Shown here: in pieces, positions 1-11,708 of the stretch
Layout of the letters: every line of letters starts with the position of its first letter
Numbering within the stretch: position 1 is the stretch's first letter
Assembly: GCA_015183035.1 (NCBI GenBank)
Contig: JACZZP010000001.1
Span: 1,798,001 to 1,862,000 of the forward strand
Source: Meloidogyne chitwoodi
Taxonomy: Eukaryota; Nematoda; Chromadorea; Rhabditida; Meloidogynidae
Length of the DNA: 64,000 bases
Reading direction: 5' to 3'
Translations under genes and position numbers: made by a program
Notes under the pieces: model-generated
Databases searched by the model: none
What the model saw: only the letters and a program-made list of their open reading frames with translations
What the model was told of the DNA's origin: nothing

Positions 1-1860
1 GATATGCAATATTTAGTTAATTTAAGACCTACAGGAACACCAGTAATTGAATGCATGAGGTTTTTATTTTTTATTTTAATTTAATTATTTTAATTTTATT
101 AAAGTATGGATTTTGATTCTTGGCTTGTTAGTTATATAAGTGATGATCAACCATTTGAATATTTTATTTATAAACGTTCTAAAAAAAGAGCAGAATATTT
201 ATTTACTACAAGACCTGGTTTTTTAAAGATATAAATTATATATATATATTTTTTTAAATTATTTTTAAATTATAATTAAAGAATTAAATGGACGTAAACT
301 TAGTAAAATGATTGGTTTTGATTATTCTGCTCGTGATGGATTAAGAATTCAGGCATATTTAAGTTTACCTCCACAAGTAATTTTTTGATAAATAAATAAA
401 TATTTTACTTTATTTAATATTAAAAAAAAAGATTTCATTATTGGGTCCTTCTCAATTAAATGGTGAACGATTAGAATTAGCACGTCAAGGAATGTTACCT
501 AAAAAACCACAAAAACTTATTGTTCTTGTTCATGGTGGTCCAAAATTGAGAGATTTTTTTGGTTTTGCTGCTATTAATGCTTGGTTAACTAGTAGAGGAT
601 ATTCTGTTTTACAAGTATTAAAATAAAATATTTTTATTTATTTTTTAAAGGTTAATTTTCGTGGAAGTGTTGGTTTTGGGAAAAATTTGACAAATGCTGG
701 TAATGGAGAATGGGGACGTAAAATGCATCAGGATTTATTAGATGGAATTGATTTTCTTGTTCATAATGGTTTTTTATTAATTTATTTATTAAAATAATTA
801 TAATTTAATAGGAATTGTTGATAAACATCAAATTGCTATAATGGGAGGTTCTTATGGAGGATATGCAACTTTAGTTGGAATGACTGTAAAATTAATATTA
901 AATTATTTATTTATATAATATTTATTAAATAATTATTAAATATTCAATTATTTTATTTTTTAGTTTACTCCTGACATTTTTGCTTGTGGCAAGTTTATTT
1001 TTTATTTATTTTTAATTTAGTAAATAATTATTTAATTTTTAGGTGTAGATATTGTTGGGCCATCAAATTTAATTACTTTATTAGAAACAATTCCTCCATA
1101 TTGGATGGTTATTAAATAAAATTAAAATAATTTATTTTTTTAATATTTAGGGTTTTTATAAAGATATGACTACAATGCTTGGTTCAGATAAAAATTCAGA
1201 AGAAGGTAAATTATATTTAAATAATATTCTTTTTAATTATTTAAAGGTCGTAGATATTTAAAAAGTCGTTCACCTTTATATTTTGCTAATAGAGTTAAAC
1301 ATCCATTAATGATTGTTCATGGAGCAAATGATCCAAGAGTTAAACAAGCTGAATCTGGTTGGTTTATTATTATTTTTTAAAAAATTATAATTTTAGATCA
1401 ATTTGTTGCTGCTTTAATGAAAAATCATATTCCAGTAACTTATATTGTATTTCCAGATGAAGGTCATGGACCTAGAAAACCACATAATACACTTGCAATG
1501 GCTGGTTTTATTGAAGAATTTTTACATAAATGTTTACATGGAGATGTTGAACCTTTTCATTTAGGTTTTTTATAAATATATGTATACATATTAATATTTA
1601 ATAAAATTAGTATATTTTTAAGGTCAATATAATTCAACTGCAGTTGTAAGAGTTTTTAAAAAGAATTTAAAATTTTTGTTTTTTAGTTACTTTCTGATGC
1701 TAGAAAAGGAATAAAAGATAACGAAAAAGAAGAAAAGGAATTTTATTTAAATGATTACTATGATGAAAATAAAAATATAAAAAATTTATTAAAATTAACT
1801 TCTCTAAAAAAGAAAAAATTAACAGAAGAATTAAACAGAAGAAATTTTAAATTAATATAA
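1..1860 (+). CDS. S9 family serine peptidase (acylaminoacyl/dipeptidyl peptidase-like), 3' part
   Basis: Prolyl-oligopeptidase-type (S9) alpha/beta hydrolase; the family cleaves short peptides or removes N-terminal dipeptides or acyl-residues. The 5' end lies outside the window. About a dozen short exons join in frame. The nucleophile elbow is GGSYGGYATL (about 844-873), the acid is in HGANDPRV (about 1319-1342) and the catalytic His is in DEGHGPRKPH (about 1456-1485), so the triad is intact. The upstream stretch VHGGPKLRDFFGF (529-567) is the usual oxyanion-side strand. The intron 989-1042 begins with GC rather than GT (FACG/VDIVGP junction). The reading frame ends in a Lys/Glu-rich tail after the peptidase fold, with the stop at 1858-1860. 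The catalytic domain resembles bacterial-type S9 enzymes and C. elegans dpf-type proteins; I did not settle the exact orthologue. It is convergent with the next gene, 188 bp stop to stop. Confidence 0.9.
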
Positions 1861-2048
1861 ATAAAAAGGTAAAAAAAAAAGAAAGAAATAAATTTTAAAA
1901 TAAATTTTTAATATTTAGAAGAATAAACAACAAAAAGGTAAAAAGAATAACAATGGAAAAATAATAAATTAAATAAATTATTAAAATATTTGCAACAATT
2001 TTTTAAACATTTAAAAAATAATATTTTAAATTAATAAAATAATTTTTT

Positions 2049-3615
2049 TTAACATTTATACATTTTTGCTAATTTTTCATTATTAGTTTGTCTCCTGACT
2101 AATAAATGCTTTATTAGACGATGACTGGGATGAAGAAAATCATAATGCCTAATTAATTCTTTATTTCCTTATAAAAATATTTTATTTTTTTATTTTTAAT
2201 TATTTTTTTACCTTTTCCAATAATTTCTGCTTCAGCATTATGTATTAAAATACTTAAAATACTTTGATCCATTCTATGGCAAAGACCAAACATTTTATCA
2301 TTATAAAATATTTCATCTGGACAATCCCAAGGTACTTTTCTTGGTTCAATACATTCAAGGGTAAATGCACAAAGTAATGCCCTTGTTTTAAAAAAATTAA
2401 AAAAAGTACTAAATTAATTTTAATATAAATAATTTATTAACCATTTTAATATTTCTCTTGTAAATTCACTTCTTTTTATAATAATAAAATTTGCTTCTTG
2501 CATTTCAATATCAAAATGATTATCATTAAATAATGGCAAATATTCAAATGTTTCTAATAAAATTAAAATTAATTTTATTTTAAATATAATTCTTTTTTTT
2601 TTACCAGATAATGTTGCATGTTTAATTCCATGATAAGTACCAAGTCCAAAAAGAAATGGACTTACTTTACCAGAATTAATAAGTTCAAAATGTTCTTTAA
2701 AATCATTAGAAGCAAAATGTACAGAAGTATCACAATAAATAAACGAATCAAATTCTAAGTAAGCATGCTTTTAAAATTAAAAAAGTAAATATTTTTATTT
2801 TTTGTTCTAAAAGTTCAATTTTGTAAATATTATTTTATACAAACCAAATAATGAATAAATTAATTATTTAATTTTATTTTTAAAATATTATTTCTCTCTA
2901 AAAATTTTTTTAAATTTATATTTACCGCAATGAGAAGTACTTTCCAAGAGAATGTTTTCATACCACGTACATTTTTAGGTAATTGTTTTATATTTAACTC
3001 TCTTATTTCCAAATTACAAATTTGACCAAGTTCTCTCATCTTTTTTTTTTTTAATTATATTTTTGAATTATTAAAAAAAATTTTCTTACAATAATTTTAT
3101 TTTTAATAATTCCACCTAAATCATATGCAACAATTTTTTGTTTTACGCCAAATGATCTTTTAATATTAGCAATAACAGCACGTAATGATTGATAAAAATT
3201 TAAATTTGCTGCAGTCACAAAAATTGTTCCAACTGAACTTCCTGGGGGTTCTGCCTTAATTTTAGAAATTGAAAAAATAAATAAAAATTAAATTAACTAT
3301 AAAATCTTGAGGTTTTTCTTCTTGACTTGTTAATTGAAATCTCTCTAAAATTGAAGTAAGACGACAATCAAATTTTTTGCCCATAAGATTGTGAATGGTA
3401 TGTGATATATTATTGTATATTTTCAGATTATAGGCCAACTAATTAATGGAAAAAAATTTTTTAAATTTATTTTATAATTTTTAAAATATTTTTACTAAAT
3501 AGAGAAAGAAATTTAAATAGAAACAGAAAAAATTGTCTTATATAATATAATTTCTTTTTAATAAGAGAATTAAAATAGTACCGTTTCATTTTCATCGCAC
3601 TCAATGCCAATTTCA
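2049..3615 (-). CDS. DUF1647-like nematode protein (probable membrane/secretory glycosyltransferase-like)
   Basis: Read on the minus strand, the exons give in order: LAYNLKIYNNISHTIHNLMG; the segment SSVGTIFVTAANLNFYQSLR; AYDLGGIIKN; MRELGQICNLEIRELN followed by MKTFSWKVLLIA; DSFIYCDTSVHFAS; FGLGTYHGIKHATLSG; ALLCAFTLECIEP and FGLCHRMDQSILSILIHNAE; and a last exon ending in LAKMYKC and a stop at 2049. This order (YDLG, a W-K anchor, a D-S/T acidic strand, a WCALTLEC-like motif, CHR-DQS) is that of the nematode-expanded DUF1647 (PF07801) family, which has no proven reaction. The start codon is not resolved: the most 5' exon I can support is 3582-3615, and an ATG at about 3724 does not splice in frame as far as I can see. 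The family assignment is from memory of its motifs. Confidence 0.7.
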
Positions 3616-3846
3616 CTAAAATATTTAAAATATATTTAAATTTTAAAAAAATTATTATTTTAACAAAAATAACTTTAAATTATCATTAAAATATATTTTT
3701 ATAACGTTACGACAAAACTCATTTTAAAGTATCCCTTTTCAAGACAAAGGCCATTTTTTACAATCTTTTAATAAAACTTTTATTTCTTTAATTAATTTAA
3801 AATGTTTCTTCAAAACGAAATAAAAATAAAAGTTATTTATATTTGT

Positions 3847-4006
3847 TTTATAAATAGGACTGTGCAAAACATGCATTTGCATGTTTTGTATGCGAATATG
3901 CCACGAGTAGAGAAGCTCAAAAATTGTGTTTTTACATTGGTACGAGCCAGTTCTTATTGCATATTTTGGCACTTTCGTGTATATTTTGCACATCCCTATT
4001 TATAAA
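3847..4006. mobile_element. MITE, about 160 bp, with about 24-bp terminal inverted repeats
   Basis: The left end TTTATAAATAGGACTGTGCA matches, with two or three mismatches, the reverse complement of the right end (about 3983-4006, TTTATAAATAGGGATGTGCA when inverted). The interior is short and non-coding and has its own small palindrome (CATGCATTTGCATG). Both strands show open frames through it, but they are by-products of the symmetry. A flanking target duplication is not obvious. It lies between the DUF1647-like gene and kinase copy 1. Confidence 0.75.
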
Positions 4007-4015
4007 GTGTTAGGT

Positions 4016-4265
4016 TCATAGAATAACAATAAGGCTAGCGACGCGCTTTATCATAAATGTAGATAGTAACAATGGTAGCGAAGGGATGGACTTCAGTCAC
4101 TGTTCTTGGTGCTGATGACGTTGGACAGGGACTAGGTCAGGTCCTATTATGTGCCAGCTTGACTAACTGTTAGACTGGCTTTTATACTATATAAGCCTGC
4201 CGGCTTATATAGTAACACTCGACCTTTACACATATCCAACATAAAGCATAAATAAATTTTATATT
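4016..4265. promoter_or_regulatory. GC-richer upstream region of kinase copy 1, with a perfect 12-bp palindrome
   Basis: This patch is visibly richer in G and C than its surroundings and is absent upstream of kinase copy 2. At 4186-4213 there is a perfect hairpin: ACTATATAAGCC, loop TGCC, then GGCTTATATAGT. It ends where homology between the two kinase loci begins (about 4266). It may be a promoter, a remnant of a mobile element or a noncoding exon; the sequence does not decide. Confidence 0.4.
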
Positions 4266-5818
4266 ATAAAAACAATAATAAAATTATTAAATTTTAATAT
4301 TTGTTCAACTTTTTCTTCTAATTCACACACTCTACTATGTTTGGGATGACTTCTATGGCGTCGCAGTTTTCAGTTGCCGGCAGGAATCCTGGAGAACAAA
4401 TTGACTGGTAATCTTTTGTAATCTTTTAATATATTCAGTTTATCTCTTTATTTTCAGTCTGAGCGGGCGATCGTACACAATAGTGGAGAGCATTTCATAT
4501 GGCGGTTATGGAGCTGTGTACAAAGTTAGGACAGGTCGAAATGAAGGACTACAGTATGCTATGAAAGAGGAGAAACGTAATCCTAAGCGGAATCATTTCA
4601 AGCTTGTAATGGAGATTAAGGTAAGATTAAAATATTTTAATTTTAAATTATAATATCTATACATATTTAGGTACTCGAAGCAGTCAATCGTTTAACGTCC
4701 GATAAACAAAAGCACTTCCCAATTTTGGTCGACAAGAGTGTTGAAACGCGAGCTTTTATGTTCATCGTGATGACTCTACTTGGGGAATCTCTGGCTGATA
4801 TCAAATATCGTCAATCGAACAAGATCTTCAGGTAGAAAAATTGAAAAATTTTGATTAATCAATTTTGTTATTTTCAGTATCAATACGGGATTGTACTGCG
4901 CTATTGAATGCTTGGAAGCAATGAGTGTTATCCACGACATGGGATTTGTTCATCGAGATGTTAAACCAGCCAACTTTGTACTCGGAATTCCTCGAAGTGC
5001 TTCTCAAAATATCGTCTATATGGTGGACTTTGGAATTGCCAGAAAATTAACAGACCCTGATGGAATAGTTAATGCTCCTCGGACTAAGGCTAGTTTATAA
5101 TATTCTAATCAATTAAACAATTCTTTTGATTTTTAGGTTAGATTCAAGGGAACCATTCGATTCGCTCCGTTGGCTATGCACAGAGGTGAAGAGTCTGGCC
5201 GGAAGGATGACTGTGAGAGTTGGATTTATATGCTCGCTGACATGATAAATAGAAGGAAGATCCCTTGGTATATGGAGGAAAATGTAGATGCTGTTAAAGA
5301 TATGAAGGCAAATGTATTTGCAGATCCGTCAACTCTCTTCCCAGGCAATGAATTCAGCGAGTTCCGAAATATTGTCGTCTATTTATCAAAGCGACACTTT
5401 GTAGACAAACTTGATTATGAATGGATGCGAGAAATGGTTCGACGTGTGGCAAAGAGGAAACGGTGTAATCTACATCCGCCATTTGACTGGGCACGTTGAA
5501 AGAAGAATTCAATGCAAAGGTTGTAAATGATATATTTGTCCTTTATTCACATGTAATATTGTATAGCTAATAAATCAAATATTTGTTCACATTTGTTAAA
5601 AATATGTATGTATGTATATTAAATAAATTGTTGATTTGTTTTTATTTAGATTAAAAATTAAATTTTACTTTCTTTTTAAAGGAATATCATGAATAAGGTT
5701 GTAAAAAAGTATTTTGAGATTTTGTCATAGTTTGTTTATTCCAAGTAGTATATAATTAGAAATTGATTAAAAATTACCTTTCAATGCTTTCATCAATAAA
5801 TCTAGTAATGTTCGAGAA
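4266..5818 (+). repeat. Duplicated segment, unit 1 (kinase locus)
   Basis: Sequence from about 4266 to 5818 matches about 49594 to 51122 almost base for base, including all introns, about 70 bp of 5' leader and roughly 320 bp of 3' flank with small indels. Homology stops at TTCGAGAA on the 3' side. Retained introns show DNA-mediated duplication, not retroposition. Confidence 0.92.
4337..5499 (+). CDS. TTBK/CK1-like protein kinase, copy 1
   Basis: Casein kinase 1 superfamily, tau-tubulin-kinase-like branch that is greatly expanded in nematodes and often sperm-expressed. Five exons: 4337-4407, 4458-4620, 4671-4831, 4878-5088, 5137-5499. The Gly loop [11 protein letters not shown], the ATP-anchoring Lys in YAMKEE, the catalytic loop [10 protein letters not shown] and DFGIAR are all intact, so an active kinase is expected. 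The protein is about 320 residues and is essentially only a kinase domain. The fourth intron (5089-5136) must start with GC: using it gives [13 protein letters not shown], the conserved CK1 stretch, while GT alternatives hit a stop. Codon usage is less AT-biased than in neighbouring genes. The start chosen is the first ATG after the conserved 5' leader; ATGs three and six codons further on are alternatives. Near-identical to 49665-50828. Confidence 0.93.
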
Positions 5819-5864
5819 GAAAGGCATTAATATATGTAATTGTAATATTAATAATATTGTTAAG

Positions 5865-5937
5865 GGTAAATGTTTTTCATAAAACATTGTCCGAAGTAAT
5901 ATGAAGATAAATCCTCGACGTCGGAAAAACATTTACC
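5865..5937. repeat. Inverted repeat (14-bp perfect arms)
   Basis: GGTAAATGTTTTTC at 5865-5878 is perfectly complementary to GAAAAACATTTACC at 5924-5937, with TTAAGGG/CTCTTAA-like edges extending it imperfectly. The loop is 45 bases. It lies downstream of kinase copy 1, just past the end of the duplicated block. Probably a small foldback element. The rest of 5938-6825 is AT-rich with no gene I can support. Confidence 0.6.
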
Positions 5938-6825
5938 TAACGCTCTTAATTTTATTTATAAAAAAGAGATTTCTCTAATCAGTTAGTTGCACGGAGCGCA
6001 TTTAGTAGCAATTTATAGCGTCAGCCTTGCTTTTTGTGCAAATTGTTTTGATTTATTGAAATAAAAAATTCTAGAATATATTTGTAAATTTTTATGTTAG
6101 AAGATTTAACTACAATTTTTAAAATGTTCTCAAATTCTCCCCCTTTTCCAATATTTTCTTTCAGCGAAAGATCAGATAATAAATATATATTGACTTTCCA
6201 TCTTTTTGGAAAATTCTTTGTCCACCAATTATTTTTGAATTATATTCGATCAAAAATTAAAGGATATATTATGTATTTATTTATTTACAAGATTAGTAAA
6301 TTATATTAAAATTAGATATTCAGGCAAAAATTAATATATAATAATTATGTTTTGATAATTTTTATGTAATGAATTAAAAATGTGTTAATTAAAATATAAA
6401 TTTATCTAAGAAATTAAACTACAAAATGTAAATATATCAAAATTATTATATTATAAAATATATATGTACATAGTATTGTAGAATCTAATAATAAAAATTA
6501 ATAAATATAATTAAATAAAAAAGTGAAAGTAAAAGAACAAAAAAATAAACAATGAATTTTGAGCGCAAATTAAAACAACAATGATATAGCGAGGTAAAGA
6601 TAAAGGAATACCCAGCCATTAAGTACTTTTGTGAATAAAAACAAATAAAACAATGATTTAAAATTGGAAATAATTTTTTAATATTATTTATGGAAGTATT
6701 ATTTAGAATATTTTGTTATTTTGTCTGCAATGGATGGTATAAAGTAAGAAAATTAATAAATTAATTATTATTTTCACTTATTCTTATTTTTGAGTAAAAA
6801 ATAATTTAATATAAAATTTAAAAAA

Positions 6826-7375
6826 ATGTCATTATTATTTCCTTTTTTCTCAATTCTACGTTCATTACGAATTAATATTATATTTTCTTTAATCTTAATT
6901 TTCACAATTTCTTTAAATAAACAAAATTCTGTAGAAGCAAGTTGTTGTGGATGTTGCTGCTGGTAAATTGTTGATTCTCTATACTATTAATTTTTCAGCA
7001 AACCTTGTTGCTGTGGGTGTACGTGCGTCGGACCTTGTCAATGCTGTAACCCTCCTTTATTGATAAAATTACCAAGGTATATGTTATAATTAAAATTATT
7101 TGAGAATCACATACTTAATTTGTATAAAACTAAAATTATGAAAAAATAACTATTTATAATTGTTGCTGGAATATATTTCATAAGCAAATAAGTAGTACGG
7201 TAAGAAGGTCCTGCATGAATTTTTCAAAAACATTGTGGGATTTATCCCACGAAAGTCTAGAATATTTTGAAAAATAGTATTACACAACAAATATATTTTA
7301 CTCATTTTCAGAACATGTCCTTGTTGTTGTAGATGTTGCTGTTGTTGCAGACCATGTATATATAAATTAAATTAA
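6826..7375 (+). CDS. Small secreted cysteine-rich protein
   Basis: Three exons, 6826-6962, 6999-7076 and 7312-7375, join in frame with consensus splice sites into a protein of about 92 residues. Residues about 15-38 form a hydrophobic signal peptide (INIIFSLILIFTISL) with probable cleavage after VEA. The mature part is dominated by cysteine: SCCGCCCKPCCCGCTCVG in the first half and TCPCCCRCCCCC near the end, separated by a short spacer NPPLLIKLPR. Such Cys runs recall metal-binding or cuticle/egg-shell proteins, but I do not recognise the family. The second intron (7077-7311) contains a GTGGGAT/ATCCCAC hairpin at about 7227-7244. Confidence 0.75.
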
Positions 7376-7805
7376 AAATACTAAAATCAGTTAAATCTAA
7401 AATAATTTTTTTATTAATCTTTTAAATTCTGAACGTAAATTTAACTAAATTATAATTTAGATATAAAAATATTTTCTATATCTTCATTTATTTTCCTTTG
7501 TTTGGTAAAATATTTATATTTACCTACAGGCTTAAATCATACAAATAACCAACAAAATAGATTAATAACCTCACAATGGAGACAAATAATTTTATTAAAT
7601 CTTTTATATACATATTAGTATTAAAAAACTTCTATGTATTAAAAGTAATTACATTTATAAAATAATATCACACATACTACCAAACAAAAGAAAATAAATA
7701 TAAAAATATATACCTATGTTACATTATAATATGTAATAATAAATCTTAATATGTAAATATTAAAATGTTTGAGATTAATCTGTATTAATTAAATGTTAAG
7801 GTTGC

Positions 7806-7898
7806 TGTTGTTGCGGTGGTGGTAATGGTCGACGACGTCGTGCTAGTCATCTCACATATTTGAATCCTTTTAACAGGCTAGCGGGTACTAATTTCTAA
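7806..7898 (+). other. Cys/Gly/Arg-rich open stretch, possible exon relic
   Basis: Downstream of the Cys-rich gene, an open frame reads CCCGGGNGRRRRASHLTYLN and stops at 7896-7898. It opens with the same TGTTGTTGC repeat as exon 3 of the upstream gene and follows a TTAAG acceptor-like site. It does not splice in frame from exon 2. It may be a decayed duplicate exon or chance. The rest of 7376-8261 holds no gene I can see. Confidence 0.25.
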
Positions 7899-8261
7899 TG
7901 TAAAATTATGTATATTAAACTATTTTATTAAACAGATTCATTAACAAGTAAAAACATTACTGATGATTTAATGTGTGATAAAAACAAGAAAAAAGAGAAT
8001 ATTCAAAGGAACAATCGCGCAGAAAGATATTAACTATTTTCAAAACAAGATCACCCAGAGAGCAAAATTTTCTAAACTAACAATGCCTCTGTAAAAAAAA
8101 TTGCCCTTGAAGAAAACAACAATTTCTCCTCGAAACAAGCCGAAAAATTCATTATATAAAAAAGTTTTAGTTAATCTCTTAATTTTTATATTTATTTAAA
8201 AATTTTGTATACCTGTATTACAAAAAAAGGCCAAAAAGTGTAAAATAAGAATGACAATAAT

Positions 8262-9404
8262 TTAATTATTAAATTTTTTAACAGATAAAGGAATTGTTTG
8301 AAGTTGGCAAATCGAATTCCGAAATTTTACACTCATAAAACAAGCGCTGAAAGTATCGCCCACTTTAATTCCATGAGGTGCCGGTGAACATACCTAAAAA
8401 ATTAATATAATAATAAGTCTCGACTAACATAAATACATTCCATATAGATTTATGATAATTTTAGGCAATTCTTATCGAAAAATAATTTCAACTGTCTGAA
8501 ATTTAGTTTTTTTACTATATTTACCAAAAAACAAAAGAATAGACATACCACTCCTATATTGCCAAATGCAGTTCCGACAACCCCCTTATTCAAGATTTGA
8601 TTTGCATGACATGTAATCACCTTTTCACCTTCACTCTCATATCTTTCGCCAGGTTGTACTCTTAAATTAATAAAAAAACCTTTTAAATTAGAATAAGAAG
8701 GAAGTTACTTTAAAACAATCATTTGTACTTCAAAATCTATATGCATACAATTATGGTCTTCCAAAATATAAATTGGTTTAAGTAGTCGAATCGTACCCAA
8801 GGCGATAGGCACACCAGATATTCTATAATAGTTAAGAATAGAAAACAAAGTTAATTTCACCTTACACAAGCAGGTGCACGTATAAGGTCCGGATACCCGC
8901 AGATACGTATATGATACTCTATTCGCGGATATACGGGTAACATAAAAAATTGAAAAAATAGCCCTCGGAAACTGCAATTATAAATAGTGACAATTTTGAA
9001 AATTTAAAGGAAATTGGGGAGGAACAAAGGACGCCGCCCTTGAAACAAATAACCGTGCACATGCCTTCAAAGACATTACTTATATTTCTGAAAAATTAAT
9101 TAATTAAAAAAATTGACTGTTTCCGAAATTGCCCAACAGATGACTCTACTAATCGACGAATTGATTCTCCAATATTGCCAGCATGTTGCCAACCCTTCAG
9201 TAAAAAAAAGTATTTTATTTAAAAGCTCTCAAAATTTACAAATGGTGGTAATTATACTCTTATCAGACTAAATTAGAAATTAATTTTCATTAAATATGCT
9301 TCAAATTAATATTAAATAGGTATCTAACCAAAGTTATATGCCTGCGTTCTATGCATTCTTCAATTAACGAATCACTGACGAATTTCTTGGCATTCTGATA
9401 ATTA
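8262..9404 (-). CDS. Unidentified multi-exon gene
   Basis: Minus-strand exons with good codon content: VSDSLIEECIERRHITL (about 9346-9404); GWQHAGNIGESIRRLVESS (about 9121-9205); NVFEGMCTVICFKGGVLC (about 9000-9085); a stretch RISGVPIALGTIRLLKPIYI then HIDFEVQMIVLK (8709-8822); GEKVITCHANQILNKG then VVGTAFGNIGV (8549-8660); and VCSPAPHGIKVGDTFSACFM to the stop at 8262. The last two junctions are phase 0 with consensus sites; the upstream ones are uncertain and may belong to a second gene. I do not recognise the product. IPI-IGTI-like wording in the middle faintly recalls an arrestin-C strand but the rest does not. It starts about 190 bp downstream of SLC30A9 on the same strand, which would allow an operon. 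Confidence 0.45.
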
Positions 9405-9592
9405 ATTATATTCATTAAAAAAATAAAATATCTAAAGTTAATCTTATTGTTAGAATTTCTAAAATAAATTTCGTCTTAACAATTTAAAATAATAATATAA
9501 ATTAGGTGAAACATTTTTATGAACAAAAAATACAAAATAAAACTATGTCCAATGTTAAAAATCAGTTTTTGTTTTTAATTTGATTTAAAATC

Positions 9593-11292
9593 TCATGAAG
9601 ATTCCAAATCCATATGTTGAATTTCAGGATATTTTTCTCGAACTTTTCTCTCAAGACGATCAACTTCATCACCGACCTAATTTAAAAAATTAATAAAATA
9701 GATTATGTTGAAAAAGTTTGTATTTACTTTGTCAATAAGCTTTTCGCCATGCAAAAGCATGAATTCTTCAAGTTGTTTTTTGTTTGTAATTTTTGATACT
9801 TGACATTGCATTTCGTCTATGTCGCAATTTTCTTTTAAATATAACCTGGTGATCTCACGACCATTATACTCAATTTCAGCTTTGAAGCGATAATCATTTA
9901 CATCTAATAATAAAAATAAAAATGTCTTAAGTCTCATCTTTATTACTATTTTAAGCAGACTACTAAATAGAAAATTTTAATATTTTATTAATATAAACTA
10001 ATAATTACCCATGTACGTTGCTTTGACGTCGTGCATTCTCCTTAAAATTTATATTTTGGAAATATGTATTAAATAGTAATCTACTTGATAATTGGATCCT
10101 CTGTCATGTATGCAATAATTTGTCTTTGTTTATTTTCAGGCAATGACCGTCCAACCAAATGAAGAGCATTTGCCCAAATTATTTGATATGCAGCACTTCC
10201 AAGTACAAAGCCAATCAATACTGAACCAAAACTACAAATTGAATTTACAATAATTTGAACAGTATTCATTTTAAATACCTATCAAAACCTGTAGTACCAG
10301 TCAAATGAGTAAGTGTTACACAAGTTAAAGCAATAAAAACGCCAGTTATTGAAGCAGCATCTTCTAGCAAAACAACTTTTATGCTTGGATCAGCACCAGC
10401 GCTTCTTACTGTTAATTTAGTAAATAAAACAAAAATAGAGGAAAAATTACGATATTGTCTCACGGTAAGTCCTTCATTCCGGGCTCGCCTTTTTACTTCG
10501 AAAAATGCTCTAGTAAAAGAGGCAGTCTGCAACAATGCTGAGATAAAAAGAAGGCCTATTCCCTAAAGGAATTCGATAAATTTTAACGAAATAACAAACA
10601 ATGGAAAGAGATTCCAATTCACCAGGATTCACAAAACCTTGTATTCCATTATAAATAGAAAGGCCACAGCCAAATGCTAAAATGCCAAATCCAGAACTTA
10701 ATGAACATATCTAATTTTTATAAAATTGATGTTATAAAAAAGTCAAAAGAAAATACATATTTCATATTCCCATATCCATATGGAAAGTCGGCGCAGGGTG
10801 CTTTAGCAGAGATGCGATTTCCTTTTTTAAATTAATATAATTAAAAATTTTTAAATAAAAATTACCTTGATATAAAATTATTTGATTAACAAAATCCAAC
10901 ACTTAATAATATAATTTTAAAAGCAAATTATTAAATAAGCACACCCACTGCTGTGTAGAGTTTCTGCAAAAAGTGAATTACTTAAAGTCATATACGCGGC
11001 AGTAGATTTAACCAAAAAATCAGCAAAATTCATTGCAAGTGCAAATTTCACTACCTAAAAAACTTTAAAATATATATAATCTAAGTCCAACTTTATTTGA
11101 TAGCTTGGTTTCAACATTTCCATCACCAGCACCTTGAAATGTTCCGATTTTTGCAATATCGTAGTTCTTTAAGTATGCGGATTTAGTCATCATTGTCCAG
11201 AAATAAGGTCGGCCATAAAAAGGACGTTGAAGCCTCATTTGAAATATGTTGACTTTTGTTGTGAGCGTATTTTTTAAAAAATAAGAAAACAT
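9593..11292 (-). CDS. SLC30A9: SLC30A9 (ZnT9)-type cation diffusion facilitator
   Basis: Zinc transporter of the ZnT9 branch, in animals a mitochondrial Zn exporter. The minus-strand exons read in order: a basic N-terminus starting at 11292 (MFSYFLKNTLTTKV) suited to mitochondrial import; KFALAMNFADFLVKSTAAYM and FAETLHS (TM1-2); FVNQIILYQ; FPYGYGNM, matching HPYGYSNM of animal ZnT9; SGFGILAFGCGLSIYNGIQG; a cytosolic segment FFEVKRRARNEGL; VVLLEDAASITGVFIAL; GSAAYQIIWANALHLVGRSL; RFKAEIEYNGREITR; and the C-terminal domain EEFMLLHGEKLIDKV followed by DEVDRLERKVREKYPEIQ. The co-linearity with human SLC30A9 is complete over the transporter and the C-terminal domain. The LLED motif at 10361-10372 holds the TM Asp expected for transport. 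Confidence 0.92.
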
Positions 11293-11708
11293 CTTCCTAA
11301 ACTTGAGATCATATGCTATTTTGAGTCAGAATCTGGGTCAAAACTGAAAAACCCTTTTCACGAAAATCGTTAGTGAAAAATATACACCTTCATAATTTTC
11401 GAATGATATAATAATCGTTTGGTTTGATTTAAAAAGAAAAGAGTTATAGGCCAACAAATTATATGGTACAGAACTAGAAAGAAAACCAGTCTAAATAGAG
11501 CTCTAAACGAACACAATTTCCTGATCCATTTTACATTTTTTGAACAAACCTTGATAGACCGGGATTGGTAATTCATAGTATTTCCTTCCAGTTCCCGGCC
11601 GGTCTTCAATTCCCGTTACATTCCCGATTATTTTAGTTGGCATTGTGTTTTTATAAACTTTGAACAAAAATTGAAATTTTTTTGATAATTGTAAAACGAT
11701 TTAGATAA

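Noticed and set aside
3739..4005. Open frames on both strands
   Set aside because: They run through the palindromic MITE at 3847-4006 and have no coding character.
6094..6309. Plus-strand open frame of 71 codons
   Set aside because: Hydrophobic, AT-driven composition, no splice partners and no recognisable motif.
11370..11609. Minus-strand open frame with a hydrophobic stretch upstream of SLC30A9
   Set aside because: No splice context and it overlaps a repeat-like TTCCCG patch; the SLC30A9 start at 11292 needs no upstream exon.
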